Positions 1 to 10,266 of a stretch of 64,000 bases of DNA are shown in pieces. Below the pieces are notes generated by a model. It saw only the letters and a list, made by a program, of their open reading frames with translations. It ran no database searches and was not told where the DNA came from. Each line of letters starts with the position of its first letter. Within the stretch, counting starts at the first letter, position 1. Source of the DNA: Pseudopyrenochaeta lycopersici (lineage: Eukaryota; Ascomycota; Dothideomycetes; Pleosporales; Pseudopyrenochaetaceae). Where the stretch lies: NCBI GenBank assembly GCA_003313425.1, contig NHZP01000028.1:310001-374000 (forward strand). Reading direction: 5' to 3'. The position numbers were made by a program, and so were the translations under genes.

Positions 1-840
1 TAATAGATAGACAACTAACAAAATTAGCCTAGTTGAAGCATTTCAACGTCCTCACGGCCTTAAGTACAATTAGAGGCAATCGCCTTCTTATACTAGACGG
101 CTATAGCAGCTACGCGACGCCTACGTTTGATACTTACTGCGTAGAGAGGAATATTATTACTCTCTATATGCCTCCTTATACGTCTTATAAGCTACAGCCT
201 CTTAATATTAGTTACTTCTCGCCCCTTAAGGCAGCGTACGGATAAGCGATAGACAGGCTTGCGCGCTAACGGGTGTAGTTTATTGATAAGGACGAATTTC
301 TCTATATATATCTATGTATACGTACAACTGTTTTCTTAGCTTTAAACATCCTTAGAGGCTTTCAGGCGACAGGCTTAGTCCCGTTTTGTCCTGAACGTGT
401 CCTATCAACGTTAACAGTTGTCCGTACACCTCTCCTCTACAGACAGCAGCCACGGCTGAGGCTGTTTGGACAACAGAAACGCCTCACACTACTGATCAAC
501 TTAATTAACAGGTCCGCCTTATACGTGAGCTCCTTCAACGTCAATCACAGAGCCTCTTAAGCCGGGCTCTCGCTTAGCTCGTTAAAGGCTGTCAGCTAGC
601 TATGAACTTAGCTACAATCTTAGCAGAGGAAAACAGCAAACTTCGTGCCTTAAATACACGTTTATGACGTAAGAAGGACAAACAGCGACAATATATTGTA
701 GCTAGAGGTGCCTTACAGGTTAAGGTAGGTCGCGCGTTGGCTATAGCTACTAAAATAGCCTTAAACTTAAGGGTGGAGGAGGAGGCTTCTCAGCCTTAGC
801 AACGAGCACTACTAACCTGCACTAAATGCGGAACTTAAGG
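1..840 (+). pseudogene. RIP-degraded pogo-like (DDE_1) transposase, C-terminal half
   Basis: An open stretch at 33-245 contains LLILDGYSSYAT and MPPYTSYKLQPLN. These correspond to the second and third catalytic blocks (LLILDGHSSHAT, MPPHTSHLLQPLD) of the intact 536-residue transposase at 17746. The third catalytic Asp has become Asn. The rest of the C-terminal half can be followed to about 840 through stop codons of the CAA/CAG-to-TAA/TAG kind. Protein function is lost. Homology is seen directly; RIP as the cause is inferred from the substitution type. Confidence 0.8.
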
Positions 841-997
841 TTACAATTGGACTTCGTGTAGTTAAAGATAGAGAGCAATACTACTATATTTACTAGTAAA
901 TTTACTGCGTGGTTGTCGCGTTTTCGTGCGTTGAGATCCGCCTGTTTTGATGAGGTGGCCCACTGACTGGTGTTGCCCACTGACTGGTGGAACACGT
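1..997 (+). mobile_element. pogo/Fot1-like element, TIR type B, RIP-degraded, left end outside the window
   Basis: The right terminus is clear. Two copies of a CCACTGACTGG-type motif end in GGTGGAACACGT at 997, followed by TA at 998-999, the expected pogo target duplication. The interior reads as a relative of the intact transposase at 17746-19356, with many TAG/TAA stops and many TA dinucleotides. The last ~120 bp keep CA and TG dinucleotides and look undamaged. The left end lies before base 1. Family assignment rests on the shared terminal motif and the translated remnant. Confidence 0.8.
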
Positions 998-999
998 TA

Positions 1000-1939
1000 T
1001 ACTCTTCCACTCAGTCACCCATTGCTGCTCACACTCCTTCTCGTTGCAGCTAGGTGTGAAATTGCGAGTCACATAACGTCGAATCCATAGCCAGGCATAG
1101 ATGCAATCGATTTCTAGTGAGTGGCCAGGCCACAGCATTGTTTGGCATCACAAGGCCACTGATTGATTAGATCTTCAAGATGCACTAATCATGCCAATGT
1201 GCCAAGAATGTCAATGAGCTGATACGCATTACAGGCCTCACATTCCTGCAGAGTCGTGCCGTCCTTTCCGCGTTCCGCTTTGTCATCCCAGACGAAGTAA
1301 GGCATAAGCTTATCCACGGTAAGAACTGCTCCTCATGTCAGGTCATCTTTTGCTCTGAGTTGGGGACGGGTGCAGGATGGGGTGTACATTCGGCGATGGC
1401 TTATATCGACGATCGCGCTTGTGCGATTGCGTGGCGCGATGCACCTTTCTTGGGCGCGATGGTCAGGACTGGGTATGAAGAGCAGAATGATGCAAGATGC
1501 AAAGAGGTGTTGTGGCGGAGTAGACTTTTCGTTCATGACCTATGGCGAAAATTTGTAAGTATACCCGGAATTGGGTTGACCAGTTTTCATGCATAAGCAG
1601 AAGTATCAGAGGCAGAAAAGCGTAGAAACCGAGCTATAAGCAAAGCTTAATGATGTAGGGTGATTGGAGAGTAATTGCCGATTCTCGTACCGTGAAGAAA
1701 AAGTCGCTCAGAAACCCATGGTGCTAGGCCTGGATTCTAGGCAAGGAACATACTCCCTTTAGGAATGCCGCTCAGGTTGGGATTTATATTCTGTCTTCGA
1801 CGATCTGGTTGACTGGTGAAGTTATGGTGGGCTTGCATTTCCATACTATTTGCTTAGAGAGGGTTGTCACCCTTCTTGAATCTTTCAGGCAATCTGCTGA
1901 AGAGAGTCTGGAAACACGGTTAGCATCATTACGTGCCCC
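1000..1939. other. No recognisable gene
   Basis: This stretch lies between the pogo-B terminus and the 3' end of the Zn2Cys6 gene. Base composition is normal, without RIP bias. Only short, mutually overlapping open frames occur and none resembles a known family. Its right part probably holds the 3' untranslated region of the regulator gene. Confidence 0.5.
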
Positions 1940-4074
1940 CTAGGAACCTAAGTCAAGTACATTGAGCGTGGTAGTGCATCTGTTCGCAGCCGCACTTCGT
2001 TTGGCGAAGTGCGCTAGCACCTTTTTGCCTTCCTTTGCGTCTCGGAAGGACTCATAACTGGCCGTGTTATGTGAGTTTTCTTGCACGAACTCCAAGACAG
2101 AGACAATGGCAAAGAAGGTGGTGTACATCGTGCACCAATCTGCTTCCATAAGCAGTCCTTGCCTCATCATCTTCGCTGCGGTCTGGATAATGTTTCTTGA
2201 TATGTTGAGGCATGCCTGGGCACAAGCGAACGCGCGATGGTCGGCATAATTAGGCGTACACGCTCGGGAGAGGTGATACCGAAATGGTCGGTAAAGCAGC
2301 AATTGCGCGTGCCCAAAAGCTATCTGGAGTAGATGCTGAACCCTTGGCTCACGCAATCATTAGGCTTGCTTTATACGAAAGAAGTGCTGACATACCGCAT
2401 GAGCGCAGGCGTTGACTCTGCACCAGGTTTGAGTGCTGTAGGGAGCTCTTGAAGCCATATCTGTAGGTCTTGTTCAAGCTCAGCGACCTTGTGATAAGTG
2501 ACCATACCAATCACTGAATTCTTGCAACCTAGCTGTGGTCCTTTTGTTGGATACATATACTTGCATATCTTAGTAAAGAGCTGAACGACCTTGGCATGTG
2601 CATTCGAGGCCGCGAGGACAGAGAATTTGCCTTCAGGCATTGGATGAATCTCTGTATCAGTGATATAGTAATCGTCAACTGCAATTGGCCAATCCTGATC
2701 AACATCCTCATCGTTGAGGAAGATTGTCAGTCCTAGCGTTGCTCCCACATATGTATCTATCGTGCGTATAGCCCAGAACACACGCTTTCGACTCTCAGCA
2801 TCGATTGGATTGGAGTATGTGTATGAAGCCCGATGCATGCCCATGCATAGGGCTGACCGCAGAGCGACTCCGATATGTGCATAGCAGATGGACAACTTAG
2901 TAGATAACAACGAATATTGAATCATAAACACTACTGCTTGTAGAGACGTTAGATCTTTGCAATCGGCGATGTGTAGCAGTTTTCGGGATGCTTGGAAATA
3001 CTTGAGGCTGCACGAAGTTAGTAGGAATAGGCCATAAAAGGACAGGACACTGACCTTTCTACTATCGACGCCTCATGGCGCATCTCGCATTGTTCTGTTT
3101 CTTTCGCGTGAAGGGTGCCAAGTGCGAGGACCGCATAGAGCAGTGGCAAAAATGTACTTTCTGCAGTTCCATACTTTTCTGGCGGAGTTTCGTATATGCG
3201 ATCCATGGACTTCTTGAAGGTCGGAATGTGAACAACTTGGAACAAGGTACCAGCGTTAAGCAGTACGTTGTCGCATAGCGTTTGAGCTTCTTTCTTGAGT
3301 GGTAAATCAGTACAAGGCTGTAGCACATTATTGGTAGGACCGGCAGGTAATTCATGGGCAGAGTTGGGATTGTCATGCATTGGAGACTTGGGCCGGCATC
3401 TGACAACAGGTGAACGGCCTGCTAAGGGCGGTGCAATAACGTCTCCAATCAGATGTCCGTCGTCCTCAGGACGGTGCAGAACCGTTGACTTCACTCTGGA
3501 TTCTATAGGTGACGTTAGAGGTTTCTCACGGCGGTGTGGCGGAGCGCTTTGACCTTCCACAGGCGGCTGGACAAATGTACGATTCAGCAGGTGGACATCG
3601 ACGTTGGGGTCATTTAGGTCCAGTGTTGGATAAACAACAGATAGAAGTGTCTTTGCTCGCTTCAATTGCGATTCGAGAGCCTCGACATACTGTGGCGCAG
3701 CATTGCGCCGGCGATTAGATGGCTGATCGTAGGCACAATCTGCAGGGCATCAGTATGACACGGCGCTTGGCGAGACACAAATGAGGTGCATAGGGCAACA
3801 GACCATAGTTGTAGACAGTGCAATGGGTGCACGGCTGTTTGCCGTCGCACTTGATTTTCTCCCTTCGACACTCATCACAGGCTCGGGTCACTCTGCGGCG
3901 CTTTCGATCGGATGCAACGAGGGGCTTGTGCCATTGGGCGGTGCTAATATCATTTATCAGACTGTTTTGATCGGCGGTGTCGGGAGCGTTATCAACTCTG
4001 AGGTTTTCGTTTTGTCTTGGCTGGCTAGAGCTTGCGGTATCGAAGTCGTTGGTCTCCGGGACTGCAGAATTCAT
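1940..4074 (-). CDS. Zn2Cys6 fungal transcription factor 1 (4 exons)
   Basis: Nuclear sequence-specific regulator of the Gal4-type class. Proposed exons on the minus strand are 4074-3804, 3739-3055, 3007-2396 and 2342-1940 (657 codons including stop). Intron 1 (3740-3803) splits the zinc cluster. Cys66, 69, 76, 82 and 85 are in exon 1 ([11 protein letters not shown]...CTHC), and the sixth Cys (residue 92) appears only after splicing, giving the pattern CX2CX6CX5CX2CX6C. Next come a basic linker ([16 protein letters not shown]), a short coiled-coil heptad and the fungal_trans region (exon 3, around [19 protein letters not shown]). Intron 2 (3008-3054) has GTCAGT and CTAAC signals. Intron 3 (2343-2395) has GTATGT but a weak AAG acceptor, so that junction is least certain. 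About 656 residues is within or slightly below the normal family range. The target genes cannot be inferred. Confidence 0.85.
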
Positions 4075-4460
4075 TCTGGTTCGTGGATTGCTCGATCAGC
4101 AGCACGGGGTAGGCAAAATGAGGACCAGGTAAGGTCGGTGTTCAGTACCAACTGAGGTTAGGACATGTAAAGGCGATGCGGCAATATTTGATTAGCCTCT
4201 GCTCACCTGCCTGCTGTGGAGTTAGGCTTGGTTGTCTCAAGAATGGAACAGGCGGATGCTCCTCGCTATGATGCTACAAAAGCAGGAAAAAGATAGGTTG
4301 CAAGCGCTATGAGGCCTTGGACTCCAGAACACCAGCGGCCGCGGCAGCTGGGCAGAGCAGGTATGCCGCACCACGCTAAGTTGTAAATGGCAAAGGGACA
4401 AAGTGGCCCACACTTGCCATGAAATGCCAAGGACTATGGGTACCTTGGCAGTATGACGAG
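4075..4460. other. Upstream region of Zn2Cys6 gene 1
   Basis: These 386 bp lie between the proposed start of the regulator gene and the left terminal repeat of the piggyBac element. The regulator promoter must lie here or has been displaced by the element. I see no clear TATA box or conserved operator. Confidence 0.4.
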
Positions 4461-6848
4461 TATCCCCCGCACCGCCAACATCGCCCGTACACGGGCCACC
4501 TAAGCTCAGCCAACCAGCGCGCAGCCCCGGCGAATCGCCGAAAACCTCAGGATTGTGTTGTAGAGCGTAGATTTTTAAATTGCCTACTAACTTGTTAGTA
4601 AATAGAAATCAGTTATTTTTGCAAATATGCCAAGTAATTCTTCAAAGTTGAGTAATGACCCTGACTGGGTAAAATATACTCAGTACGAGAAAAAATCAGG
4701 GAAATTCCCGGATTTGCCACGCACGCCGCCATCTGAGTGGAAGCCTCTCTCTATTAGCAACGACGACACAGGCAGGGCGCGTTTACCTGAGGGAGTAGAT
4801 GCTGGCGATCCTATTACTCTCTTCAATCTCTTCTTCAGCGTTAGCATCCTTGATAGGATAGCCCACCATACAAATCAACATGCTAAGAAGCTCAGAGCCG
4901 CAATAATAGACGACCCATACGTACGAGGATAGAAGCCGACGTCGCCAACTAAGCTGTATACGTACTTCGCGATAGTAATATATATAGGCCTACACAAAGA
5001 GCCGTCAGCAGAGGAATACTAGAGTAGGCTACACGCCAACGCTCCTACTCACCATATCAACAAGTACATGTCCCGCCAGCGCTGGGAGCAAATAGATCGC
5101 TATATATACTGTACAGAAGTCGAACAACTGTTTAAATCGCCGTTCGGGCGCGTGTAGGATCTCTCTGAGCATATACGCAAGCGCTTACTTGAGCTGTGGC
5201 ATCCTGGTAGGTCTCAAGGTGCGATTTACTAGCTTTTTGTTAGCAATACTAACTGCGGCATCTAGGCAAGCACCTCTGCGTTGACGAAGCTATCGCCAGG
5301 TTTACTGGACGCGCCAGCGAGTTAGTAATAATCAAGACGAAGCCCACACCTGAGGGATATAAGATATGGGTCCTCGCGAGCGACGGCGTTGTACTCAACT
5401 GGCTATTTCATGCCAAGGGCGTTGGCAGAGGGCCTGTCAATCTCGCATACGACCTCTCTGAGCTGGCCTTTACCCCTACTGAGTCAGTGCCTCTTACTCT
5501 CGTACTTGCCAAAGACGCTGATAACAACCGTATATTTCCGCCAGGGCTCCACGCCGTGTGGGACGACAATCTCTTCAACACCATCCCCATGCTTGAATAC
5601 CTAAGGGACGAAGGCATAGGCTGTGCCGGCACAGTCAGAAGCACAAAGACTGCAACAGAGGAGCGCTTCGAGGCTAAAGCTGAGACGGAGATGGCAGCGC
5701 CAGAGCTAGCAACAAGGGAGCGTGGTAAGCAGAAGTTGACAAAAGAGCGTTTTAATAGCGACTTAATACGGCTTAAGACGCAATTTACAAAGGAGATTAT
5801 GTGGGGAGAGGCTTACTGGGCGCTCTCAAACAACAAGACAGTACTTCAAGCTGCCTGGCGGGATTCTCAAGTCGTCCTTTTTGCTACTACTATCGCTGAC
5901 GGTAAGCAACTCTGGCAACTCTGGCTGCTCTGGCTGCTCTGGCTACTGCTAAGCTCAAGCTAACAATAGCAGGCGTTACTACTGTAGAGCGGCTCCGCCG
6001 TCGCCCTGTCGTAAGCGTGTACAACAAGAAGCCCTTCGAAAAGGCCTTTGGCGGCGCGCCCGTCAAGTTACTTGGCATCCCCGAGATGATAGATGCCTAC
6101 AATCACTACAAGAGCGAGGTAGATCGATTTGATCAAACGCGCAGCTATTACTCTACTCAACAAGTACGCCATCGTACATGGCGGCCACTACTTTACTTCT
6201 TACTCGACTTGACGCTTAACAACGCGTACAGGCTCTCTACATACTCAACGCTAGCCTCAGCTAAGAGAGATAGCCACAAACGCTTCCTCTATAAGCTCGT
6301 TAATCAACTCTTTAAGCGCGGCACACGACTTAACAACGGCTCTCGCAAACGCAAGGCTCTCGACGACGTCGTCGCCGCGGATAGCGACTCTCATACAATA
6401 ACAAAGGTATACGCAGAGTCAAAGACCTGTACAGCCTGTAGCGAAAGTAGGCAGGCACACAACAGAGTAACAACTGCCAGGGCACCTCTAAGAGCAATAA
6501 CAGGTAATTCACATAGCCGCCAACGCGCTCCGCGTACAACCTATGGCTGTAGACTTTGCAAGGTGCCTTTGTGTAGGCCAGAGCTGCGTCCTGAGTGCCT
6601 GGCCGAGCACCAACGCCGCGTCAGTACCATCAGATCGGTAGACATCTCTATGAGCTCTACTATTAAGTAATTAGCAATTATATTACTGTATTTCAACTAC
6701 AACCATCATAAATGAGCCTGCCTACGAGAACTGCTAAGACATTTCATATGTTTTGGTTTTCCTACTAAAATAGTGCCATCAGGGACATCCTCCTATTGGC
6801 AGACGCCAGGTGGCCCGTGTACGGGCGATGTTGGCGGTGCGGGGGATA
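4461..6848 (+). mobile_element. piggyBac-like element PB1 with 41-bp perfect TIRs
   Basis: Positions 4461-4501 and 6808-6848 are perfect inverted repeats that start TATCCCCCGC and contain the near-palindrome CCCGTACACGGG. The element encodes a piggyBac-type (DDE_Tnp_1_7) transposase in + orientation, which is broken. Classical piggyBac duplicates TTAA, but no TTAA flanks are seen here. A TA duplication is possible if the outermost TA belongs to the target. The left end of PB2 (21627) aligns with this one over 37 bp. Confidence 0.85.
4627..6670 (+). pseudogene. piggyBac-like transposase with three Trp-to-amber mutations
   Basis: Reconstructed exons are 4627-5206, 5266-5901 and 5973-6670 (638 codons in one frame). 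Intron 1 (5207-5265: GTAGGT, CTAAC, CTAG) is absent from the related PB2 copy. Intron 2 (5902-5972) is present in both. Compared with PB2, the three in-frame stops all replace TGG by TAG: RPW-KPTSP, EYW and RVW-DLSEH. The DDE region is preserved (HLCVDEAIARF, VWDDNLFNT, SEVDRFDQ), and a Cys-rich C-terminus (CTACSE, YGCRLCKVPLC) follows. TG-to-TA change on this strand is the RIP signature. The protein is not made at full length. Confidence 0.85.
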
Positions 6849-7434
6849 CATTTTTGTACCCAATGGACCCATCCACGTGGCTACTCTGTTTCACGTCATG
6901 ATGTGATGCTGTGATATGACAATGTAGCGAGCGGTGTGCGCCATGAATCTCGATCTTCAGTGACGGGGACCGGTCGAACACAATTGCTCTTTTCATTGCT
7001 ATTTCGCGCACAACAGTGTATCTCGGCGTTTTGGGATTCGTCACCTCACCTTTCAACTTCGGAATGTGTTCTCATGTTCCAAAAAGAAGCCCAGTTTTCT
7101 TACGGTTCTTAGGCAGGTCAGCATAGACAAAGCCCGAGCACCCCAAAAGAGGTAGGCAGATCGGTAATACGTGGTAGGCAATATCTTCATCTGTATTAGT
7201 TCACGACGAGTATGTACTATGGTGCCAAATTAGGACAAGGAGCACCGCTGCAGGCGCCTATTGGGTGCCTTACTTTTATTACCCGCTCGCTGCAAAGTTC
7301 GCGACTGCTTTACTATGCAAGTCTGTGTCGCACACTGACTGCCATCATCACATCAATGAGCCGCTTACAAGTGGACGCGCTGCTCCATATCAGGTTGAGA
7401 TCGAGCTGTGCGAACTTTTTCAAGACATAACGTA
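6849..7434. other. No recognisable gene
   Basis: Unique-looking sequence between PB1 and the outer pogo element. It has ordinary composition and only short overlapping open frames. Confidence 0.45.
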
Positions 7435-7454
7435 CTTCACAAGCGAGTTAGTTA

Positions 7455-9457
7455 TCCGTGCCAAGGATCAGCTTACCAAGCAGATTCGGCTGCGCCGACA
7501 CTCGCCGTAGGCGAGTGCCTGCAGCCCACACGATAATACCGACCAAACGATAAATCTTCAACCACTTTCTATTAACTATTGAAATAATTCCTCAGCCCCG
7601 CCAGTTCTCATAGTAATTTTCATATGCTAGTAATCCTGCCCTGCGCATTGAAGCCCATACCAGTTGTAATTGATTATGGACTGGCTGATAAGCCTGGAGA
7701 TGCTGTTTCTTCTTCCCTATCGGCATTCCTTTCATTCTGCGATAATTCATTTCAAGGTCCTTCAGCTCAGACATGAGCTTATTTTGCACCATCTTTCGCG
7801 CAGAATGGGAGTAGATAACACCCATTGATGTCTTGAGAAGTGTACGGGATCGCTGTTGGCGTGCGCGGCGTGATTGTGCGATTGAAGTCATGGTCCGTAG
7901 TTCTCCAATTGCTTGATCACCAGCTACCGACATGTTGTACGCTCCAAACAGTGTGCGTTTAACGTTCTCGCTTATATCCTCGTTATCAAGACAATAGTCG
8001 ATATTCCTCTTAAGCGTACGGATCGTTAATGGTGTATTTAACTCTTGTGGTGGTGGGGTGGTTCTCTCTTCCTCTTCGCCTTCCTCTTCGCCTTCGCTCT
8101 CGCTCCCACTCTCGCTCCCACTCTGGCAATCAGTATTAAGGATAGCAATATCCTTTTGTACATTCTCTTCAATGCGCTTAGCATTTGGTGGGAAAAGCCC
8201 TGAGTCCCGCCAGCCTTTTTGGATTGTCTGCCTTTTAAAGGTATAGGCGCGAATTGATTCGATTGCTGCCAAGAATTCAACTTTGTTAAAAGATGTACAG
8301 CCTGTCCGTGTTGCATGATCAACCGCCTGCGCATGCCAGTGCTTATATGGCTGGAAGCAACCAACATCAAGTGGTTGAAGGAAATGTGATGTATGTGGTG
8401 GAAGGCGATATGCAATCACCTTATGATCTTCTAGAACCTCTAGAAGCTCTTGAGTGCAATGAGAGTCAAAGCCATCAAATAAAAGTAGTCGATATATACC
8501 CTTAAGGTACTTTTGACTCTCTCGTACGAAGTGCTTTGCCCACTCAAGGCTTAATTCATCGTTTGTATAACCACTAGTGCTATAAGCAACTAGATAGTTA
8601 TCTGGTAGATCGCTAAAATACCGTTCAAGAAATGCTGTTCCTTCAATAATTATCATTGGTGGAATAGTATTTCCTTCGGCATTAACACACTCGGTCATTG
8701 TTAAGCATGTACGATCGTCAGGCGTTGGCAGATAGACGCGGCGGCGAGGCTCGAAAGTAATAACCCATTGATCTTTTCCAATTCCAATGCGAAAGCCAGT
8801 TTCATCAAAGTTCCAAATATCCATTGGTGTAATCCCATGCATCTTGATGATATCCATAAAGCCATTAAACCATTTAAGGATAGCTTCGATATCGTGTGCG
8901 ATCGCGCGCTGAAGATTGAGAGATTGTTGACGTCGAATGTGGAGCTCGGGGTGGCGTTCAAGCCAATTCTTTGCCCATCGTGAGTTGGCTGATGGAGGCG
9001 CTCCAGGGCCCTCATGGCCACGTTGAAGAAGGTAGTTGGCGCATGATACAATCATTGGCAATCGCACACATACTCCCAACTCATCAAGGCGAGCAATATA
9101 ATCATATAATGCGCCTTCTTGAGCTTGAGTAAGCTTGCACATGGTTGGTGGACGCTGAGAGAGTGTTGGGCGGCCCTTTGAACGGGCAAGTAATCGTTGA
9201 TATGGAACACCATGCTCACGCGCCAGTTTGGAAAAATTAGGCTTAGGGGCATCCGAAATCGAGTCCAGAATCTCTGCAATCTGATCGTCAATTGATATTG
9301 GTGATTTAGGCATTGTGGTGGCTGTAGGCACCGATAGAAGTAAAAAGTGGTTGAAGATTTATCGTTTGGTCGGTATTATCGTGTGGGCTGCAGGCACTCG
9401 CCTACGGCGAGTGTCGGCGCAGCCGAATCTGCTTGGTAAGCTGATCCTTGGCACGGA
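7455..9457 (-). mobile_element. pogo/Fot1-like element D, complete, 114-bp perfect TIRs
   Basis: Positions 7455-7568 and 9344-9457 are exact inverted repeats (114 bp), flanked by TA at 7453-7454 and 9458-9459. Each TIR contains its own short palindrome (CACTCGCC/GGCGAGTG), able to form a hairpin. The single gene inside is uninterrupted. Both TIRs are identical and the coding frame is open, so this is a strong candidate for a recently active autonomous element. It sits inside the left TIR of element C. Confidence 0.93.
7592..9313 (-). CDS. pogo-like DDE_1 transposase of element D (573 aa, intact)
   Basis: Cut-and-paste transposase acting on the element's TIRs in the nucleus. It is a single exon. 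The first ATG in frame is at 9313, 31 bp inside the TIR. The N-terminus carries helix-turn-helix DNA-binding parts of CENP-B/psq type (about residues 8-50 and 60-130, ending ...RWAKNWLERHPEL). The catalytic triad is Asp160 (WNFDETGF), Asp270 (LLLFDGFDSH) and Asp306 (FLQPLDVGCF), with 35 residues between the last two, the D35D spacing of Fot1/pogo. An acidic, Ser/Glu-rich stretch (around residue 400) separates the catalytic domain from a basic C-terminus. No zinc knuckle is seen, unlike the pogo-A proteins. Confidence 0.93.
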   Translation of the reverse strand: MPKSPISIDDQIAEILDSISDAPKPNFSKLAREHGVPYQRLLARSKGRPTLSQRPPTMCKLTQAQEGALYDYIARLDELGVCVRLPMIVSCANYLLQRGHEGPGAPPSANSRWAKNWLERHPELHIRRQQSLNLQRAIAHDIEAILKWFNGFMDIIKMHGITPMDIWNFDETGFRIGIGKDQWVITFEPRRRVYLPTPDDRTCLTMTECVNAEGNTIPPMIIIEGTAFLERYFSDLPDNYLVAYSTSGYTNDELSLEWAKHFVRESQKYLKGIYRLLLFDGFDSHCTQELLEVLEDHKVIAYRLPPHTSHFLQPLDVGCFQPYKHWHAQAVDHATRTGCTSFNKVEFLAAIESIRAYTFKRQTIQKGWRDSGLFPPNAKRIEENVQKDIAILNTDCQSGSESGSESEGEEEGEEEERTTPPPQELNTPLTIRTLKRNIDYCLDNEDISENVKRTLFGAYNMSVAGDQAIGELRTMTSIAQSRRARQQRSRTLLKTSMGVIYSHSARKMVQNKLMSELKDLEMNYRRMKGMPIGKKKQHLQAYQPVHNQLQLVWASMRRAGLLAYENYYENWRG

Positions 9458-10266
9458 TACTGTTAGTCACACAAGCGAATTAGTCAGGCATTTCTTGGCA
9501 CCATGAACAACACCACCATCTTCTTGCATTTTGACAACTCCATCTAATTTTGTGTGATGATTACATTGCGCAAAGGCTCTTACGTGTTGGGCAAGTCCTT
9601 ATATTATGCCCGGTTGACATACACCCCCTACAGCGGCGCAGAGCTCGACTTGAATCCTTTGGTGTCGCATCGCCACCTTCACTTTGTGTAGCTTCTGGAG
9701 GTGCTATAGACTCCTGTGATAGCTCAACTGCCTCCTTGATTGTAAGATTCTCTCTTTGGGTAATATACTTGACTTTAACGTTGCGCTTTTTAACTACTTT
9801 AGCGTTGAGAGCCTTTGAACGCTCGAGTTCCTCGGTGATGATTTGCTGACGCTTGTAAAGCCAATTTAGCGCTCTTCGCTATCTTTTTCATTGCCACCAT
9901 CGTAGGTGACGTGGGCCGTCGTTCAAGCACATGTTGTCGGCGTCTTATAGCTCTCTGCTGCTTCTCAATCTGGCGCACCGTTTTGGGTGTGTTGGTGACC
10001 GAATTTGTTGAGGACGAACAAGGCTCAGAGGGTGGTGCTGGGTTGATCACACCCAACCCGTCAAGCACCTCATCGGGATTGAATGGAAAAATGCCGGTGG
10101 CTTTAAAGGCGCTTTCGATATTGCTGTTACTCAGCGCGTGAGGACGAGCAGCAGCGTAGATGCGAAGGAAGTCGTCCACATCAACGTGGTTCTGGCCATC
10201 ACGAGCCAACGTCTCTACCCCTCGACGATAGCGCTTCTTAACCGAACTGAAGCAGGCAACATCTAA

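Noticed and set aside
3781..4155. Open frame of 124 codons on the + strand
   Set aside because: Exactly antisense to exon 1 and intron 1 of the Zn2Cys6 gene, which has a clear zinc cluster and spliced continuity.
5890..5963. Leu/Trp-rich protein end (LWQLWLLWLL) in PB1
   Set aside because: This is read-through of intron 2 (GTAAGC ... TAGCAG). The spliced frame continues with GVTTVERLRRR, as expected for the family.
4455..6852. TTAA target duplication for PB1
   Set aside because: Flanks read GACGAG|TATCCC and GGGATA|CATTTT. No TTAA is present, so the standard piggyBac duplication cannot be claimed.
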